DNA of 23,062 nucleotides from Wenzhouxiangella sp. (lineage in GTDB: Bacteria; Pseudomonadota; Gammaproteobacteria; Xanthomonadales; Wenzhouxiangellaceae): contig SKQI01000280.1 of assembly GCA_007119095.1 (NCBI GenBank), positions 1 to 23,062 of the forward strand, written 5' to 3'. Shown one piece after another: positions 15,573 through 23,062 of this stretch. The position numbers were made by a program, and so were the translations under genes. The notes beneath the pieces were generated by a model. The model was not told the DNA's origin. It saw only the letters and a program-made list of their open reading frames with translations, and ran no database searches. Each line of letters begins with the position of its first letter. Position 1 is the stretch's first letter.

Positions 15573-16346
15573 CTACTTGCCGGACTTGCCATCCATTTGC
15601 TGCATGAATGGCTTGATGACGTCGAGCGGCAGCGGGAAAACAATGGTGGAATTCTGCTCTCCACCAATATCGCTCAAGGTCTGCAGATAACGCAGCTGCA
15701 TCGCACCCGGTGCCTCGGCCAGCTCGGTGGCAGCCTCGACCAGTTTCTTCGCCGCCTGCTGCTCGCCATCGGCCAGAATCACCTTGGAACGACGGGTACG
15801 CTCGGCCTCGGCCTGACGGGCGATGGCTCGAATCATCGACTCGTCCAGGTCGACGTGCTTGATTTCGACGTTGGCCACCTTCACGCCCCAGCCGTCGGTC
15901 TGTCGATCGAGAATTTCCTGAATGTCTTCGTTGAGCTTGTCGCGTTCGGACAGCATTTCATCAAGCTCATGCTTGCCCAGCACGGAGCGCAGCGTAGTCT
16001 GGGCAAGCTGGCTGGTTGCATCCATGAAGCGCTCGACATTGATGATCGCTTTCTGCGGATCAACCACCTTGTAGTAGATCACCGCATTGACCTTGACGGA
16101 GACGTTATCGCGCGAGATCACATCCTGGGTTGGCACGTCGAGAACGATCGTGCGCAGATCAACCCGCACCATTTGCTGGACGAAGGGAATGACGATGATG
16201 ATGCCTGGACCCTTGACCTTGTAAAAGCGCCCCAGGGTAAAGATGACGCCGCGCTCGTACTCTCGCAAGATCTTGATGGTGTTGGCAATCAACAACACCA
16301 GGACCACAACGATCGTGGTGACAAAATATAAAAACTCGCCAGTCAT
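15573..16346 (-). CDS. Slipin/stomatin-like SPFH (band 7) membrane protein
   Basis: The product has 257 residues from the ATG at 16346, which has a good AGGAG 8 bases upstream. The frame runs open further upstream inside the nfeD gene, but that extension is not protein-like. Residues about 5-25 (FLYFVTTIVVVLVLLIANTI) are a membrane anchor. The SPFH domain follows, with YERGVIFTLGRFYKVKGPG, RTIVLDVPTQDVISRDNV, and AIINVERFMDATSQLAQTTLRSV, then a coiled region rich in Arg/Glu/Ala (RAIARQAEAERTRRSKVILA). Slipins form oligomeric membrane scaffolds and the paired NfeD protease often cleaves them. It lies 25 bases after the nfeD stop, as an operon. Confidence 0.93.
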   Translation of the reverse strand: MTGEFLYFVTTIVVVLVLLIANTIKILREYERGVIFTLGRFYKVKGPGIIIVIPFVQQMVRVDLRTIVLDVPTQDVISRDNVSVKVNAVIYYKVVDPQKAIINVERFMDATSQLAQTTLRSVLGKHELDEMLSERDKLNEDIQEILDRQTDGWGVKVANVEIKHVDLDESMIRAIARQAEAERTRRSKVILADGEQQAAKKLVEAATELAEAPGAMQLRYLQTLSDIGGEQNSTIVFPLPLDVIKPFMQQMDGKSGK

Positions 16347-16371
16347 GACAGCTCTCCTAAAAGTAGAAAAT

Positions 16372-17841
16372 TCAACCGGCCCGCACGTGCAGGGTGAGGC
16401 CATCGACGGCAACGACCTTGACGGAATCGCCCCGACCAATCTCGTCTTCGCTGCGCGCACTCCAGTCTTCGCCCTCGATATGGACGCGACCGCGGCCATC
16501 CTGGAAATCGGCAATCGATTCTGCCTGCCGGCCAACCAGTGACTCGGTGCCGCTGACTCGTGGATTACGATGGGATCGAGCCGCCAGGTAAATGACGGCA
16601 AAGAAGACCAGCGCCGATGTCAGACCCATGGCCACGATCAGGCCGGTATTGACGGTAAACCCGGGCACATCTGTATCCATGAGAATGATTGAACCAAAAA
16701 CCACCGCCAGCACGCCGCCAATACCGAGGATGCCGAACGATGGCACGAATAACTCCACGGCAATCAACGCAAACCCCAGCACCATCAGCGCCAGGCCGGC
16801 ATAGTTCACCGGCAGAATCTGAAACGCGTACAGCGCCAAGAGCAGGCAAATACCGCCAATCACGCCGGGCACCAGGGCGCCGGGGTTATAACCTTCCAGT
16901 ATCAGGCCGTAGATGCCGATCATCAACAGGATATAGGCCAGGGTCGGATTGGTGATGATGCTCAGGAATTCATAGCGCCAGTCTGTCTCGACAACTTCCA
17001 CCCGAATACCGTCTGTATCCAGGACAACGCTGCGCTCGGCCAACTGAATCTCGCGGCCGTTGACCGCCGCCAACAGCTCGCTGACCGTTTCCACCCTGAG
17101 ATCAATGACATTTTTTTCCAGGGCCTCACTGGATGTCAGGCTGACGGCTTCGCGAACCGCACGCTCGGCCCAGTCTGCATTGCGACCGTGGCGCTCTGCC
17201 AAGCCCCGGATGTAGGCCACGGCATCCTCGACAACCTTGCGTTCCGTGGCTGTTCCCGGCAGCTCGGCCGGTTCGTCTGATGCCTCTTCCTGATCCGATG
17301 AATCCTGGTCCGGCTGGTCTGATTCCCTGCCGGCCTCTTCAACCGCATCCCTGGCGCGCTCGACAGGGCTGCGTTGGCGACGCGGCTGGCGATCTTCCTC
17401 GCCACCACCACCGACCTGCACCGGCGTTGCGGCGCCGAGGTTGGTCGATGGCGCCATCGCCGCAATGTGCGAGGCATACAGCAGATAGGTACCGGCCGAG
17501 GCTGCGCGTGCCCCCGGCGGCCCAACCCAGGTTGCCACCGGCACGTCCGCATTCAGGATGGTTTTGATCATGTCGCGCATGGACGCATCCAGACCACCCG
17601 GCGTATCCATTCGGATGATGACCAGCTCTGCGCCTTCGCTCTCGGCCCGCTCAATGCCTCGAATAACGTAATCACGCGTGGCTGGGCCAATCGCACCGTC
17701 CACTTCCAGCATCAATGCCACCCGGTCAGCCGCTGGCAGCTGGTTGATCGCCAACATTCCCAGCGCAACACAAACCGTGGCCAAGGTGGCCGCTCGATGC
17801 CAGCCAGACCGAATGCCCTGCATGATGTAATGCCCGTTCAT
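16372..17841 (-). CDS. NfeD-type membrane serine protease (ClpP-class, full length)
   Basis: A 489-residue protein, longer than the short NfeD proteins. A signal or anchor region lies at about 14-36, then a ClpP-class serine protease domain with VIIRMDTPGGLDASMRDM, the catalytic serine at about 115 (AASAGTYLL), and the catalytic lysine at about 202 (ERKVVEDAVAYI). Several membrane spans follow (about 298-316, 322-340, 346-366, 369-388 and 400-421), then a C-terminal OB-fold NfeD domain (about 430-489: GRVHIEGEDWSARSE). A charged low-complexity insert (about 146-196) separates Ser from Lys. In known relatives such as Pyrococcus PH1510 the protease cleaves the paired stomatin, here the downstream gene. 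An alternative start is the seventh codon (17823). Confidence 0.92.
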   Translation of the reverse strand: MNGHYIMQGIRSGWHRAATLATVCVALGMLAINQLPAADRVALMLEVDGAIGPATRDYVIRGIERAESEGAELVIIRMDTPGGLDASMRDMIKTILNADVPVATWVGPPGARAASAGTYLLYASHIAAMAPSTNLGAATPVQVGGGGEEDRQPRRQRSPVERARDAVEEAGRESDQPDQDSSDQEEASDEPAELPGTATERKVVEDAVAYIRGLAERHGRNADWAERAVREAVSLTSSEALEKNVIDLRVETVSELLAAVNGREIQLAERSVVLDTDGIRVEVVETDWRYEFLSIITNPTLAYILLMIGIYGLILEGYNPGALVPGVIGGICLLLALYAFQILPVNYAGLALMVLGFALIAVELFVPSFGILGIGGVLAVVFGSIILMDTDVPGFTVNTGLIVAMGLTSALVFFAVIYLAARSHRNPRVSGTESLVGRQAESIADFQDGRGRVHIEGEDWSARSEDEIGRGDSVKVVAVDGLTLHVRAG

Positions 17842-17854
17842 GACTCCACATTAG

Positions 17855-17882
17855 ATCGTAGTCGGGCTGACAGGAATGTCAA
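17855..17882 (-). promoter_or_regulatory. Candidate promoter of the nfeD-slipin operon
   Basis: On the minus strand a perfect TTGACA (17877-17882) is followed after 16 bases by TACGAT (17855-17860). The predicted start near 17848 leaves only about 7 leader bases before the ATG at 17841 but about 25 before the alternative ATG at 17823. This favours the downstream start or a near-leaderless message. Confidence 0.5.
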
Positions 17883-17897
17883 CAGCACAGGCGGCCG

Positions 17898-17928
17898 AAA
17901 AAAAAACCCGGCCGATTGATCGGCCGGG
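17898..17928 (-). terminator. Intrinsic terminator of the large protease gene
   Basis: Read on the minus strand, the hairpin CCCGGCCGA...TCGGCCGGG (9-bp stem, 17907-17928) is followed by nine T residues (17898-17906). This is a textbook Rho-independent terminator, 80 bases after the protease stop codon. It directly precedes the nfeD promoter and separates the two transcripts. Confidence 0.9.
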
Positions 17929-18007
17929 CTTGAGAGGCACCTTCTTGTGGAACGGGTGCTGTATTCGATTGGGCTGGACGGGCGTTTCAGCGCCGCCGGC
18001 AACCCCC

Positions 18008-21000
18008 CTATTTTACAGTTTCAAAACGATCCGTAAATACCCGCGTAACAGGCGGCTCCACAATCATGTCGATTTCCACCCCCAACATGGGCTGATTCGG
18101 ATCAGAACTGGATAAACAGACCAATGCCCGATAGGCACCGGGATCAAGATCGGCAGCATCTACCGTCAGCGTGACATCGCGCTGGTCGCCAGGCAGCAGC
18201 ATCCCCGCCTGATCATTGTCGGCCAGGCTCAGCCAGGCGATGGGCTCTGGATGCTGACAGCCGGCAACAGCCATTTTGTGCAAGGTAATCGACAAATCCT
18301 GCCAGTGCATGGACCCGGCTTGACTGCTATGCCAGTCATGGGCCAGGCGAAACTGCCAGCCGCCAGCATCCAGCACCCCTTCATCGCCAAACAGGGGCTG
18401 ACTCAAGGCATCGAGCCAATGGCTGCTGGCGTAACTGCCGTCCTGGTCGCTGGATGGACCCTGGAATGACCAGGCGTTGACAAGGCTGGAGAAGCCGCCC
18501 AGCGTACCCGGGGATTGATCGGGTGCCTGAAACTCCAGCTGAAGATCCGACGCGCGTCCGGGCTGCTCGCTGATGCCACTGACGTCACCGGAAAAGCTCA
18601 GTCCGATTACCCGGCCGCTGCTGGTTACGCCGGCATCCTGGCTGACCAGAAATGAGGAACTGTCGCTGCCCGGAGGCGTCAGCAACACCTGGCCCAGAGA
18701 CAAAGTTTCGTCCAGCGTCGGATCATGCGGCCTGCTGCCATCTTCTTTTCGCGCAGGCAAGGCCCGGGCAAACTTCAGCTCCCAGTCGAGGGCCGCGGCG
18801 CCATCCTGGTTATCAAGCCCAAGGGTAAGCTGGGTCATCTGACCGACTTCGATAACCGGAGCAGGCTCAAGCAAGGCGGCTGCGGCACAGGGAAGGTCCT
18901 TTTCCAGCTTGAGCTCCAGCGCCAGGCTGTCTCCGGCCTGGGCCTCAAGGTCCGTCAGCGTCTTGCTGCCATGGCCTTCGGCCGAAACCGTCAGGTCGTA
19001 AGGTTGGAAGCGGACGTCTGCACCGAGCTGAAACTGGCCATTCTGTGGAAGATCCAGTTCACGCACAGGCCCTTCGCTGGAAGCCAGGATCAGCCGGGCA
19101 TCGGCGGGCGGGGCCGATGCCTGGCCACAGTACCCCGCTGCGGTCACCTCCCCGCTCATGGTCCAGCTATGCGGATTGGCCATTACTTCGAGCTGAAAAT
19201 CCTGGACTGCGACCGGCACGCTCGCTCCGGCGGGAAAAAGACAGAGACGAATCGGGTAGTTTCCGCTGGCCAGACCTTCCGTGCGCACCATCAGCGCCAG
19301 CGCGCCGCTTTCATCGGCTTCCAGTGAGCCCAGGGCCGGTAGACCATCCAGCCAATCGGGCGGGTCGTTCTGACAAGCAGCGCCACGCCCGGCGACCAAC
19401 TGCCAGTCGAATCCAGATGCCCCCGCGTTGGCAAGCGTCAATTCAAGGGGGGCCTGCTCCCCGGCTTCCAGACTGAGAAATGCGGTGTCAACCTGCAGCT
19501 GGGGACAGGCATCGTTGACGCGCAGATCCACCGTCAACGCGTATTCGTCACCGCCGCCCAGCGGCGGCAAGGCAACCTCCGCCCCCTGATGGCCAGGCGC
19601 ACTGACAGTCAGCAGCTGACCAGCAACCCCCGCTTCCACCGGTAGCTGAAAGTGGCCACCGGGGGCGGTCTGAACCATTCCAGCACCATCACCGAGGCCC
19701 ACTGCAGCGCCCGCCAGCGGGGTGGATGCCGCATCACATTCACCAAGCGTATTGACTTGGCCGCTCACCAGGGCCTGATCCGGGCCCGGTGCGGGAAACA
19801 GATCCAGACGCACCGGAACGACCAGCTCGGCCGCATCCAGGGCATTGCTGGTCAAACATAGTGCCGTTTCATGGCGGCCCGGGATCAGTGCGGTTGCATC
19901 GAAAGCCAGGGCAAGCTCGCCCACCTCTCCCGGCTCGAGTTGACCTGCCATCGGGCTGATCGACAGCCAGTCAGGCTCAGCCACCTGCTTGCAGTCATCA
20001 TGGTTGATGATCAGGGTCACCTCCAGGTCGTGCCAATCCATGCGACCGCCGTCAGCAAAGTCGTTGCTGAATCCCAAAGTCCATTCACCGGTCAGCTCGA
20101 CAGCTTTTGACCCCAACGGGTCATCATGAAAACTGGCATACGTGTCGCTGAGTGATGATCCAACGCCCTGGAAATCCCAGGGACGATCCAGGCTGTCGAA
20201 TCCGCCAACAGGAAACTCATCCCCCTGTGGCGAGGTCACCACCAGCCGCAGATCAGAAGCCCAGCTTTCGGGCTCGAGATCGACCGTGCCACGAAATTGC
20301 AGGCCTGTGACCCGGCCCGGTTGGACCGCATCCATCAGCTTGCCATGGATATGGGCAGGTCCGCCCCCGGCCAGGCTGAAAGGGGGAACCGAAAAACTGA
20401 TCTTGTCGGCCGCTCCCGTCGATCCACGAACGGTTGCCCTGGCCTGCCATTCCAGCGCGTAAGCGCCCGGGTTAGCCAGGGTCAGATCAGCATGGACGAC
20501 GGCGCCTTCCCCGGCATGCACATTCAGTTGCTCAGGATCGACCAGCAAGGCCGCTCCGGGCTGGCCGGATAGCGCAACGGTAAAGCGCAACGGCGAGGAG
20601 CGACCAGACAACTCGGTCAATCTGATCTCGGCAAAGCGCAGCTCACCTTCCAGGTCGGCCAATGGGCGAGCCTGGATCGAGAGTGTCTGCTTCTCCTCCA
20701 GGCCCCCGCCAAAGCTGAACTTGCCGGGACTGACATCGATAGCCACGTCACCCGGTGCGACGATGGTCACTTGCCAATCGCTGGGTTCGGTCAGCGTGTT
20801 GCGCAGTTCGCGCTGCCAGGAACAGGCCGGGCTGCAATCACGGTCGCGCAGCGCCGGCAGATTAAGCTTGCGCACATCACCCCCCAGTACCGGGCGCGCG
20901 GACAGAAAAGCGTCCATGGACTCATCCAGCACCAGACCGACCCTGACCGCCTGCGGCAAATCGACCCTGCCGCTGCCTACCTCGTCAGGATGCCAGGGCG

Positions 21001-22309
21001 TCTCACCGTCGGCCGCGTAGCCCTGCGCAAACGCACTCAGGCGCAGCGCAGACTTCACCTCCATCGCACTCCAATCCGGATATGCCTGACGCAGCAACAG
21101 GGCTGCACCGGCCACGTGCGGGCTGGACATCGAGGTGCCGGACCGCAGGGCGTAGCCATCCGGCCAGGCAGAGCGGATGTCAATGCCTGGGCCGGTCAGG
21201 TCCGGCTTCTGCAAGTTAGCCAGCGGATCAGGCGTGGGGCCACGCAAGCTGAATGGCGCCAGCACATCGCCCTGGGCCGGCACCCCGGCCGACGTGACGT
21301 TGCGACTGCTGGCAGCGACGCTAAGCACCCAGGGACCGAGATGATTGACCGCACCAACCGGATTGCCCACACCTGGACCGGTATTGCCGGCAGCAGCAAC
21401 AACGACAATGTCGGCAGCGACCAGGTCAAGCTTGGCTCGATCATTGTCTCGCCAGGGGTCCCGCCCGCCCGAGATCGAAAAATTGACGACGGCGGCATCG
21501 CCGTCCAGCAGCACCTGGTTCAGGCCGGCCAGGATATGGGATTCGGGACACAAGGCATCGGGGCAAACCTTGTAGCTTCGAAGACTGGCGCAGGGAGCCA
21601 CACCGCTGATGAAATCCTTGCCAGCCGGCATGGGCGGCGCCGGAATCGCTGAGCGATCCACCTGATTGCCCGCCAGAATCCCGGCAACATGGCTGCCATG
21701 CCCGTGGCGATCGAACGGATCGGCACCATTGCAAAATCCCAGGCCATCGGTTGATGAACAATCGACCTTGGCAAGGACTTTGTCAGGATGGTCCACGCCA
21801 TGGGAACAATTGACATCATTGACAAAAGAAGGATGCGCGCCCTCCGGTAATCCGGTGTCCAACACAGCGGCCACCAAGCCCTGGCCACGAAGGCCATTCC
21901 CACTCGGCAGGGATGGATCGTCCCAGACCAGGTCGGCACCAATGAAGCCGGGGCTGTTCCAGGTAGCCAGCTCGAACTGTCGCTCCCGTCGAACGGCTCC
22001 GACACCCGGCTGGAAAGCCAGCAGACGCGCCTCCGAGGCACTGATACGAACAGAAACACCATTATGGCTGGCAAAGTAGCGGTGCAGCGGAACCAGATCC
22101 CGTCCCAGCGCCCGCGCCAAAGTCTCGATCGTTTCATCTTGAAGCATTTGCAGGCTGGCTATATCAGCACGGGAAAAACCAGCGTTTGCATCCAGATGCG
22201 GCAGTTCCAGCGTCACGAGAAAGATCGAGGAATCCTGCACGGAATCATGGGCCAGCGCCCATTGCGCAAAAGCCCACAGACACACCGACAGGACGAGCGT
22301 TCGAAGCAT
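18008..22309 (-). CDS. Large secreted subtilisin-like (S8) serine protease with Ig/BACON, P-like and carboxypeptidase-regulatory-like modules
   Basis: The ATG at 22309 gives 1433 residues with a signal peptide (MLRTLVLSVC...ALA, cleavage about residue 20). An in-frame extension upstream to 22528 lacks a signal sequence. Residues about 22-113 resemble an I9-type propeptide. The S8 catalytic domain contains Asp151 (AVLDTGLPEG), His204 (RHGHGSHVAG), oxyanion Asn309 (AAAGNTG) and Ser393 (SGTSMSSPHVAG). The remaining 1000 residues are modular: Ig/BACON-like repeats at about 588-837, 937-1042 and 1144-1417, P-domain-like modules at about 665-769 and 1232-1345, and carboxypeptidase-regulatory-like folds at about 849-929 and 1049-1135. 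The protein ends VFTDRFETVK, a tail shared with the partial gene at 22874. A nutritional or biofilm-related extracellular protease is likely. Disulfide-capable cysteines are scattered. Confidence 0.9.
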   Translation of the reverse strand: MLRTLVLSVCLWAFAQWALAHDSVQDSSIFLVTLELPHLDANAGFSRADIASLQMLQDETIETLARALGRDLVPLHRYFASHNGVSVRISASEARLLAFQPGVGAVRRERQFELATWNSPGFIGADLVWDDPSLPSGNGLRGQGLVAAVLDTGLPEGAHPSFVNDVNCSHGVDHPDKVLAKVDCSSTDGLGFCNGADPFDRHGHGSHVAGILAGNQVDRSAIPAPPMPAGKDFISGVAPCASLRSYKVCPDALCPESHILAGLNQVLLDGDAAVVNFSISGGRDPWRDNDRAKLDLVAADIVVVAAAGNTGPGVGNPVGAVNHLGPWVLSVAASSRNVTSAGVPAQGDVLAPFSLRGPTPDPLANLQKPDLTGPGIDIRSAWPDGYALRSGTSMSSPHVAGAALLLRQAYPDWSAMEVKSALRLSAFAQGYAADGETPWHPDEVGSGRVDLPQAVRVGLVLDESMDAFLSARPVLGGDVRKLNLPALRDRDCSPACSWQRELRNTLTEPSDWQVTIVAPGDVAIDVSPGKFSFGGGLEEKQTLSIQARPLADLEGELRFAEIRLTELSGRSSPLRFTVALSGQPGAALLVDPEQLNVHAGEGAVVHADLTLANPGAYALEWQARATVRGSTGAADKISFSVPPFSLAGGGPAHIHGKLMDAVQPGRVTGLQFRGTVDLEPESWASDLRLVVTSPQGDEFPVGGFDSLDRPWDFQGVGSSLSDTYASFHDDPLGSKAVELTGEWTLGFSNDFADGGRMDWHDLEVTLIINHDDCKQVAEPDWLSISPMAGQLEPGEVGELALAFDATALIPGRHETALCLTSNALDAAELVVPVRLDLFPAPGPDQALVSGQVNTLGECDAASTPLAGAAVGLGDGAGMVQTAPGGHFQLPVEAGVAGQLLTVSAPGHQGAEVALPPLGGGDEYALTVDLRVNDACPQLQVDTAFLSLEAGEQAPLELTLANAGASGFDWQLVAGRGAACQNDPPDWLDGLPALGSLEADESGALALMVRTEGLASGNYPIRLCLFPAGASVPVAVQDFQLEVMANPHSWTMSGEVTAAGYCGQASAPPADARLILASSEGPVRELDLPQNGQFQLGADVRFQPYDLTVSAEGHGSKTLTDLEAQAGDSLALELKLEKDLPCAAAALLEPAPVIEVGQMTQLTLGLDNQDGAAALDWELKFARALPARKEDGSRPHDPTLDETLSLGQVLLTPPGSDSSSFLVSQDAGVTSSGRVIGLSFSGDVSGISEQPGRASDLQLEFQAPDQSPGTLGGFSSLVNAWSFQGPSSDQDGSYASSHWLDALSQPLFGDEGVLDAGGWQFRLAHDWHSSQAGSMHWQDLSITLHKMAVAGCQHPEPIAWLSLADNDQAGMLLPGDQRDVTLTVDAADLDPGAYRALVCLSSSDPNQPMLGVEIDMIVEPPVTRVFTDRFETVK
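18275..18616 (-). repeat. P-domain-like module, copy 2, in the large protease
   Basis: Residues about 1232-1345 of the protease, with GRVIGLSFSG, ASDLQLEFQAPD, GGFSSLVNAWSFQG and MHWQDLSITL. These align by eye with copy 1 (18275-18616 against 20003-20317), pointing to an internal duplication. The family name is by resemblance to proprotein-convertase P domains. Confidence 0.6.
20003..20317 (-). repeat. P-domain-like module, copy 1, in the large protease
   Basis: Residues about 665-769, with GRVTGLQFRG, ASDLRLVVTSPQG, GGFDSLDRPWDFQG, GEWTLGFSND and MDWHDLEVTL. The pattern of an N-terminal 'G.V.G..F.G', a middle 'SDL.L...SP.G' and a C-terminal 'G.WTL...D....G.M..W.L' matches the convertase P-domain style. 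Confidence 0.6.
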
Positions 22310-22378
22310 GATCGGATCATAACCCGACAAAGTGCATGAATCTGGCATCATGGACCCGTATCCACACTGAATCCCGAT

Positions 22379-22774
22379 ATGAATAAGCAGGACACCATGG
22401 ATCAGCTGGCAATGAACCCTGACCAGCTCTACCGCGAAGAAGTCTTTACCGACCAGGAAACCGGCTCGATTCGCCGCCTGACACCAGTGAATCGTGACGG
22501 CAGCCCGGATCCTGACAGAGACGTTCAATACGTTGGCCAGACCCAGGTCATGACGCCCGCCGGGCCACTACCGCTTAGTTTCGAGTTGCAAGGCAACAGC
22601 CTGGGTGAAGCAGCGGCCCAGTTTGCCCAGGCCGCTGGCCAGGCCATTCAGGAAGCCGTCGAAGAAATCAAGCGACTGCAGCGCGAACAACAGTCGTCCA
22701 TCATGGTCCCGGGCCAGGGTGGCCAAGGCGGAATGCCCGGCGGCGGAATGCCCGGCGGCGGCATCAAGCTTTAA
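22379..22774 (+). CDS. Conserved-looking small soluble protein with Gly/Met-rich tail, function unknown
   Basis: A 131-residue protein without signal peptide or membrane span. The first half is acidic and polar (LYREEVFTDQETGSIRRLTP, YVGQTQVMTPAGPLPLSFEL). It is followed by an amphipathic helix (about 75-105, EAAAQFAQAAGQAIQEAVEEIKRLQREQQ) that could be a coiled coil, and a tail GQGGMPGGGMPGGG with two copies of GGMPGG. The start may instead be the ATG at 22397 (AGGA 4 bases upstream), which removes six residues. It diverges from the protease gene, so the two do not share a transcript. I do not recognise the family. A strong terminator follows at 22811. Confidence 0.75.
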   Translation: MNKQDTMDQLAMNPDQLYREEVFTDQETGSIRRLTPVNRDGSPDPDRDVQYVGQTQVMTPAGPLPLSFELQGNSLGEAAAQFAQAAGQAIQEAVEEIKRLQREQQSSIMVPGQGGQGGMPGGGMPGGGIKL

Positions 22775-22810
22775 TTAGCCGTATGGCCTACTAGTGGGCC
22801 AAAAAGCGAA

Positions 22811-22837
22811 GGGCCGCCCGGTGGGCGGCCCTTTTTT
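22811..22837 (+). terminator. Intrinsic terminator after the small Gly-rich protein gene
   Basis: GGGCCGCCC-GGT-GGGCGGCCC (9-bp stem, 3-base loop, 22811-22831) is followed by six T residues (22832-22837). On the minus strand the same hairpin is followed by TTCGCTTTTT, so it may also end the transcript of the gene at 22874 onward. Confidence 0.9.
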
Positions 22838-22873
22838 ATCTCCTTTTGGCAGATCGTGCGGGAACCGAAAGAC

Positions 22874-23062
22874 TCAGTTCCCAGCCTCGAAGCGGTCGGA
22901 GAAGATGTCGTCCGGCAGCAGGAAGCCTTCGCCATCCAGCGTCACCGTCTCGGTGCTGCCACCGATAGTCGCCACCGTCACCGCGCCGAACGAGGCCTGG
23001 GCCGCGGTCGGGGTGAATGTGACTTCCACCGTGCACGACTCAGCCGGGGCCAGCTCCGTGCC
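22874..23062 (-). CDS. C-terminal part of a secreted protein with an ASH/choice-of-anchor-D-like Ig domain and DRFE tail (N-terminus outside window)
   Basis: The frame is open from the window edge to a TGA at 22874-22876 (62 codons visible). The sequence begins GTELAPAESCTVEVTFTPT, a phrase typical of ASPM-SPD-2-Hydin/choice-of-anchor-D domains, continues with VTVATIGGSTETVTLDGEGF, and ends DDIFSDRFEAGN. The final IFSDRFE closely matches the VFTDRFE ending of the large protease at 18008, although the rest of the proteins is different. The N-terminal domains, signal peptide and function lie outside the window. Confidence 0.75.
   Translation of the reverse strand, partial: GTELAPAESCTVEVTFTPTAAQASFGAVTVATIGGSTETVTLDGEGFLLPDDIFSDRFEAGN

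Noticed and set aside
16347..16601. N-terminal extension of the slipin reading frame inside nfeD
   Set aside because: It is not slipin-like, and the ATG at 16346 has a good ribosome site and gives a membrane-anchor start.
22308..22320. ATGATC-G-GATCAT inverted repeat at the protease start codon
   Set aside because: A 6-bp arm is short enough to arise by chance and shows no promoter context. Not reported as an operator.
22310..22528. Upstream extension of the protease frame
   Set aside because: It covers the small Gly-rich protein gene on the other strand. The ATG at 22309 begins a proper signal peptide.

Overview
The window is GC-rich DNA densely packed with ordinary bacterial genes. No phage, insertion sequence, CRISPR array, tRNA or rRNA gene was seen. 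The spermidine synthase, BlaI plus M56-peptidase pair, argS plus SPOR pair, NfeD plus slipin pair, and secreted proteins ending in an aromatic-x-DRFE tail together suggest a gammaproteobacterium near the Xanthomonadales/Wenzhouxiangella-type lineages. That placement is an inference from protein style, not a measured phylogeny.

Layout, left to right. (1) 1-4324: a CadC-type membrane transcription factor with a TPR-rich periplasmic part (minus strand, C-terminus cut by the window edge) diverges from a BlaI-type repressor gene. The repressor gene is followed by an M56 (BlaR1-like) membrane metallopeptidase that carries a C-terminal TonB domain. A perfect 14-bp palindrome lies just behind the -10 box of the blaI-like promoter and is a good candidate for its own operator. 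(2) 4370-8498: spermidine synthase (minus) diverges from biosynthetic arginine decarboxylase (plus). The latter overlaps by 4 bases a beta-hydroxyacid dehydrogenase, and a small lipoprotein gene follows. (3) 8533-13435 (all minus): argS, a SPOR-domain membrane protein that starts within the argS stop codon, a patatin-like phospholipase and an AGCS sodium:amino-acid symporter. (4) 13436-13736: a 301-base noncoding region holding two perfect consensus DnaA boxes as an inverted pair, then a strongly AT-rich stretch with a further inverted repeat. (5) 13737-15555: gamma-type carbonic anhydrase, a convergent and overlapping NTF2-like protein, and an aldo/keto reductase of the DkgB type. (6) 15573-17841 (minus): a full-length NfeD membrane serine protease and a slipin (SPFH protein), a classic membrane-quality pair with a visible promoter. 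(7) 18008-22309 (minus): a very large secreted subtilisin-like protease with a modular C-terminal region of about 1000 residues and a strong terminator. (8) 22379-23062: a small soluble protein of unknown function with a Gly/Met-rich tail, a strong terminator, and the 3' end of another secreted protein.

The main points of interest are: the DnaA-box palindrome plus AT-rich block outside any visible replication gene cluster; the identical C-terminal tail motif (F-[ST]-D-R-F-E) on two unrelated secreted proteins, which may be a sorting signal; the large protease, in which P-domain-like modules appear to be inserted at the same place in two of three Ig/BACON-like repeats; and the M56 peptidase-TonB fusion under a BlaI-type repressor with its probable operator.
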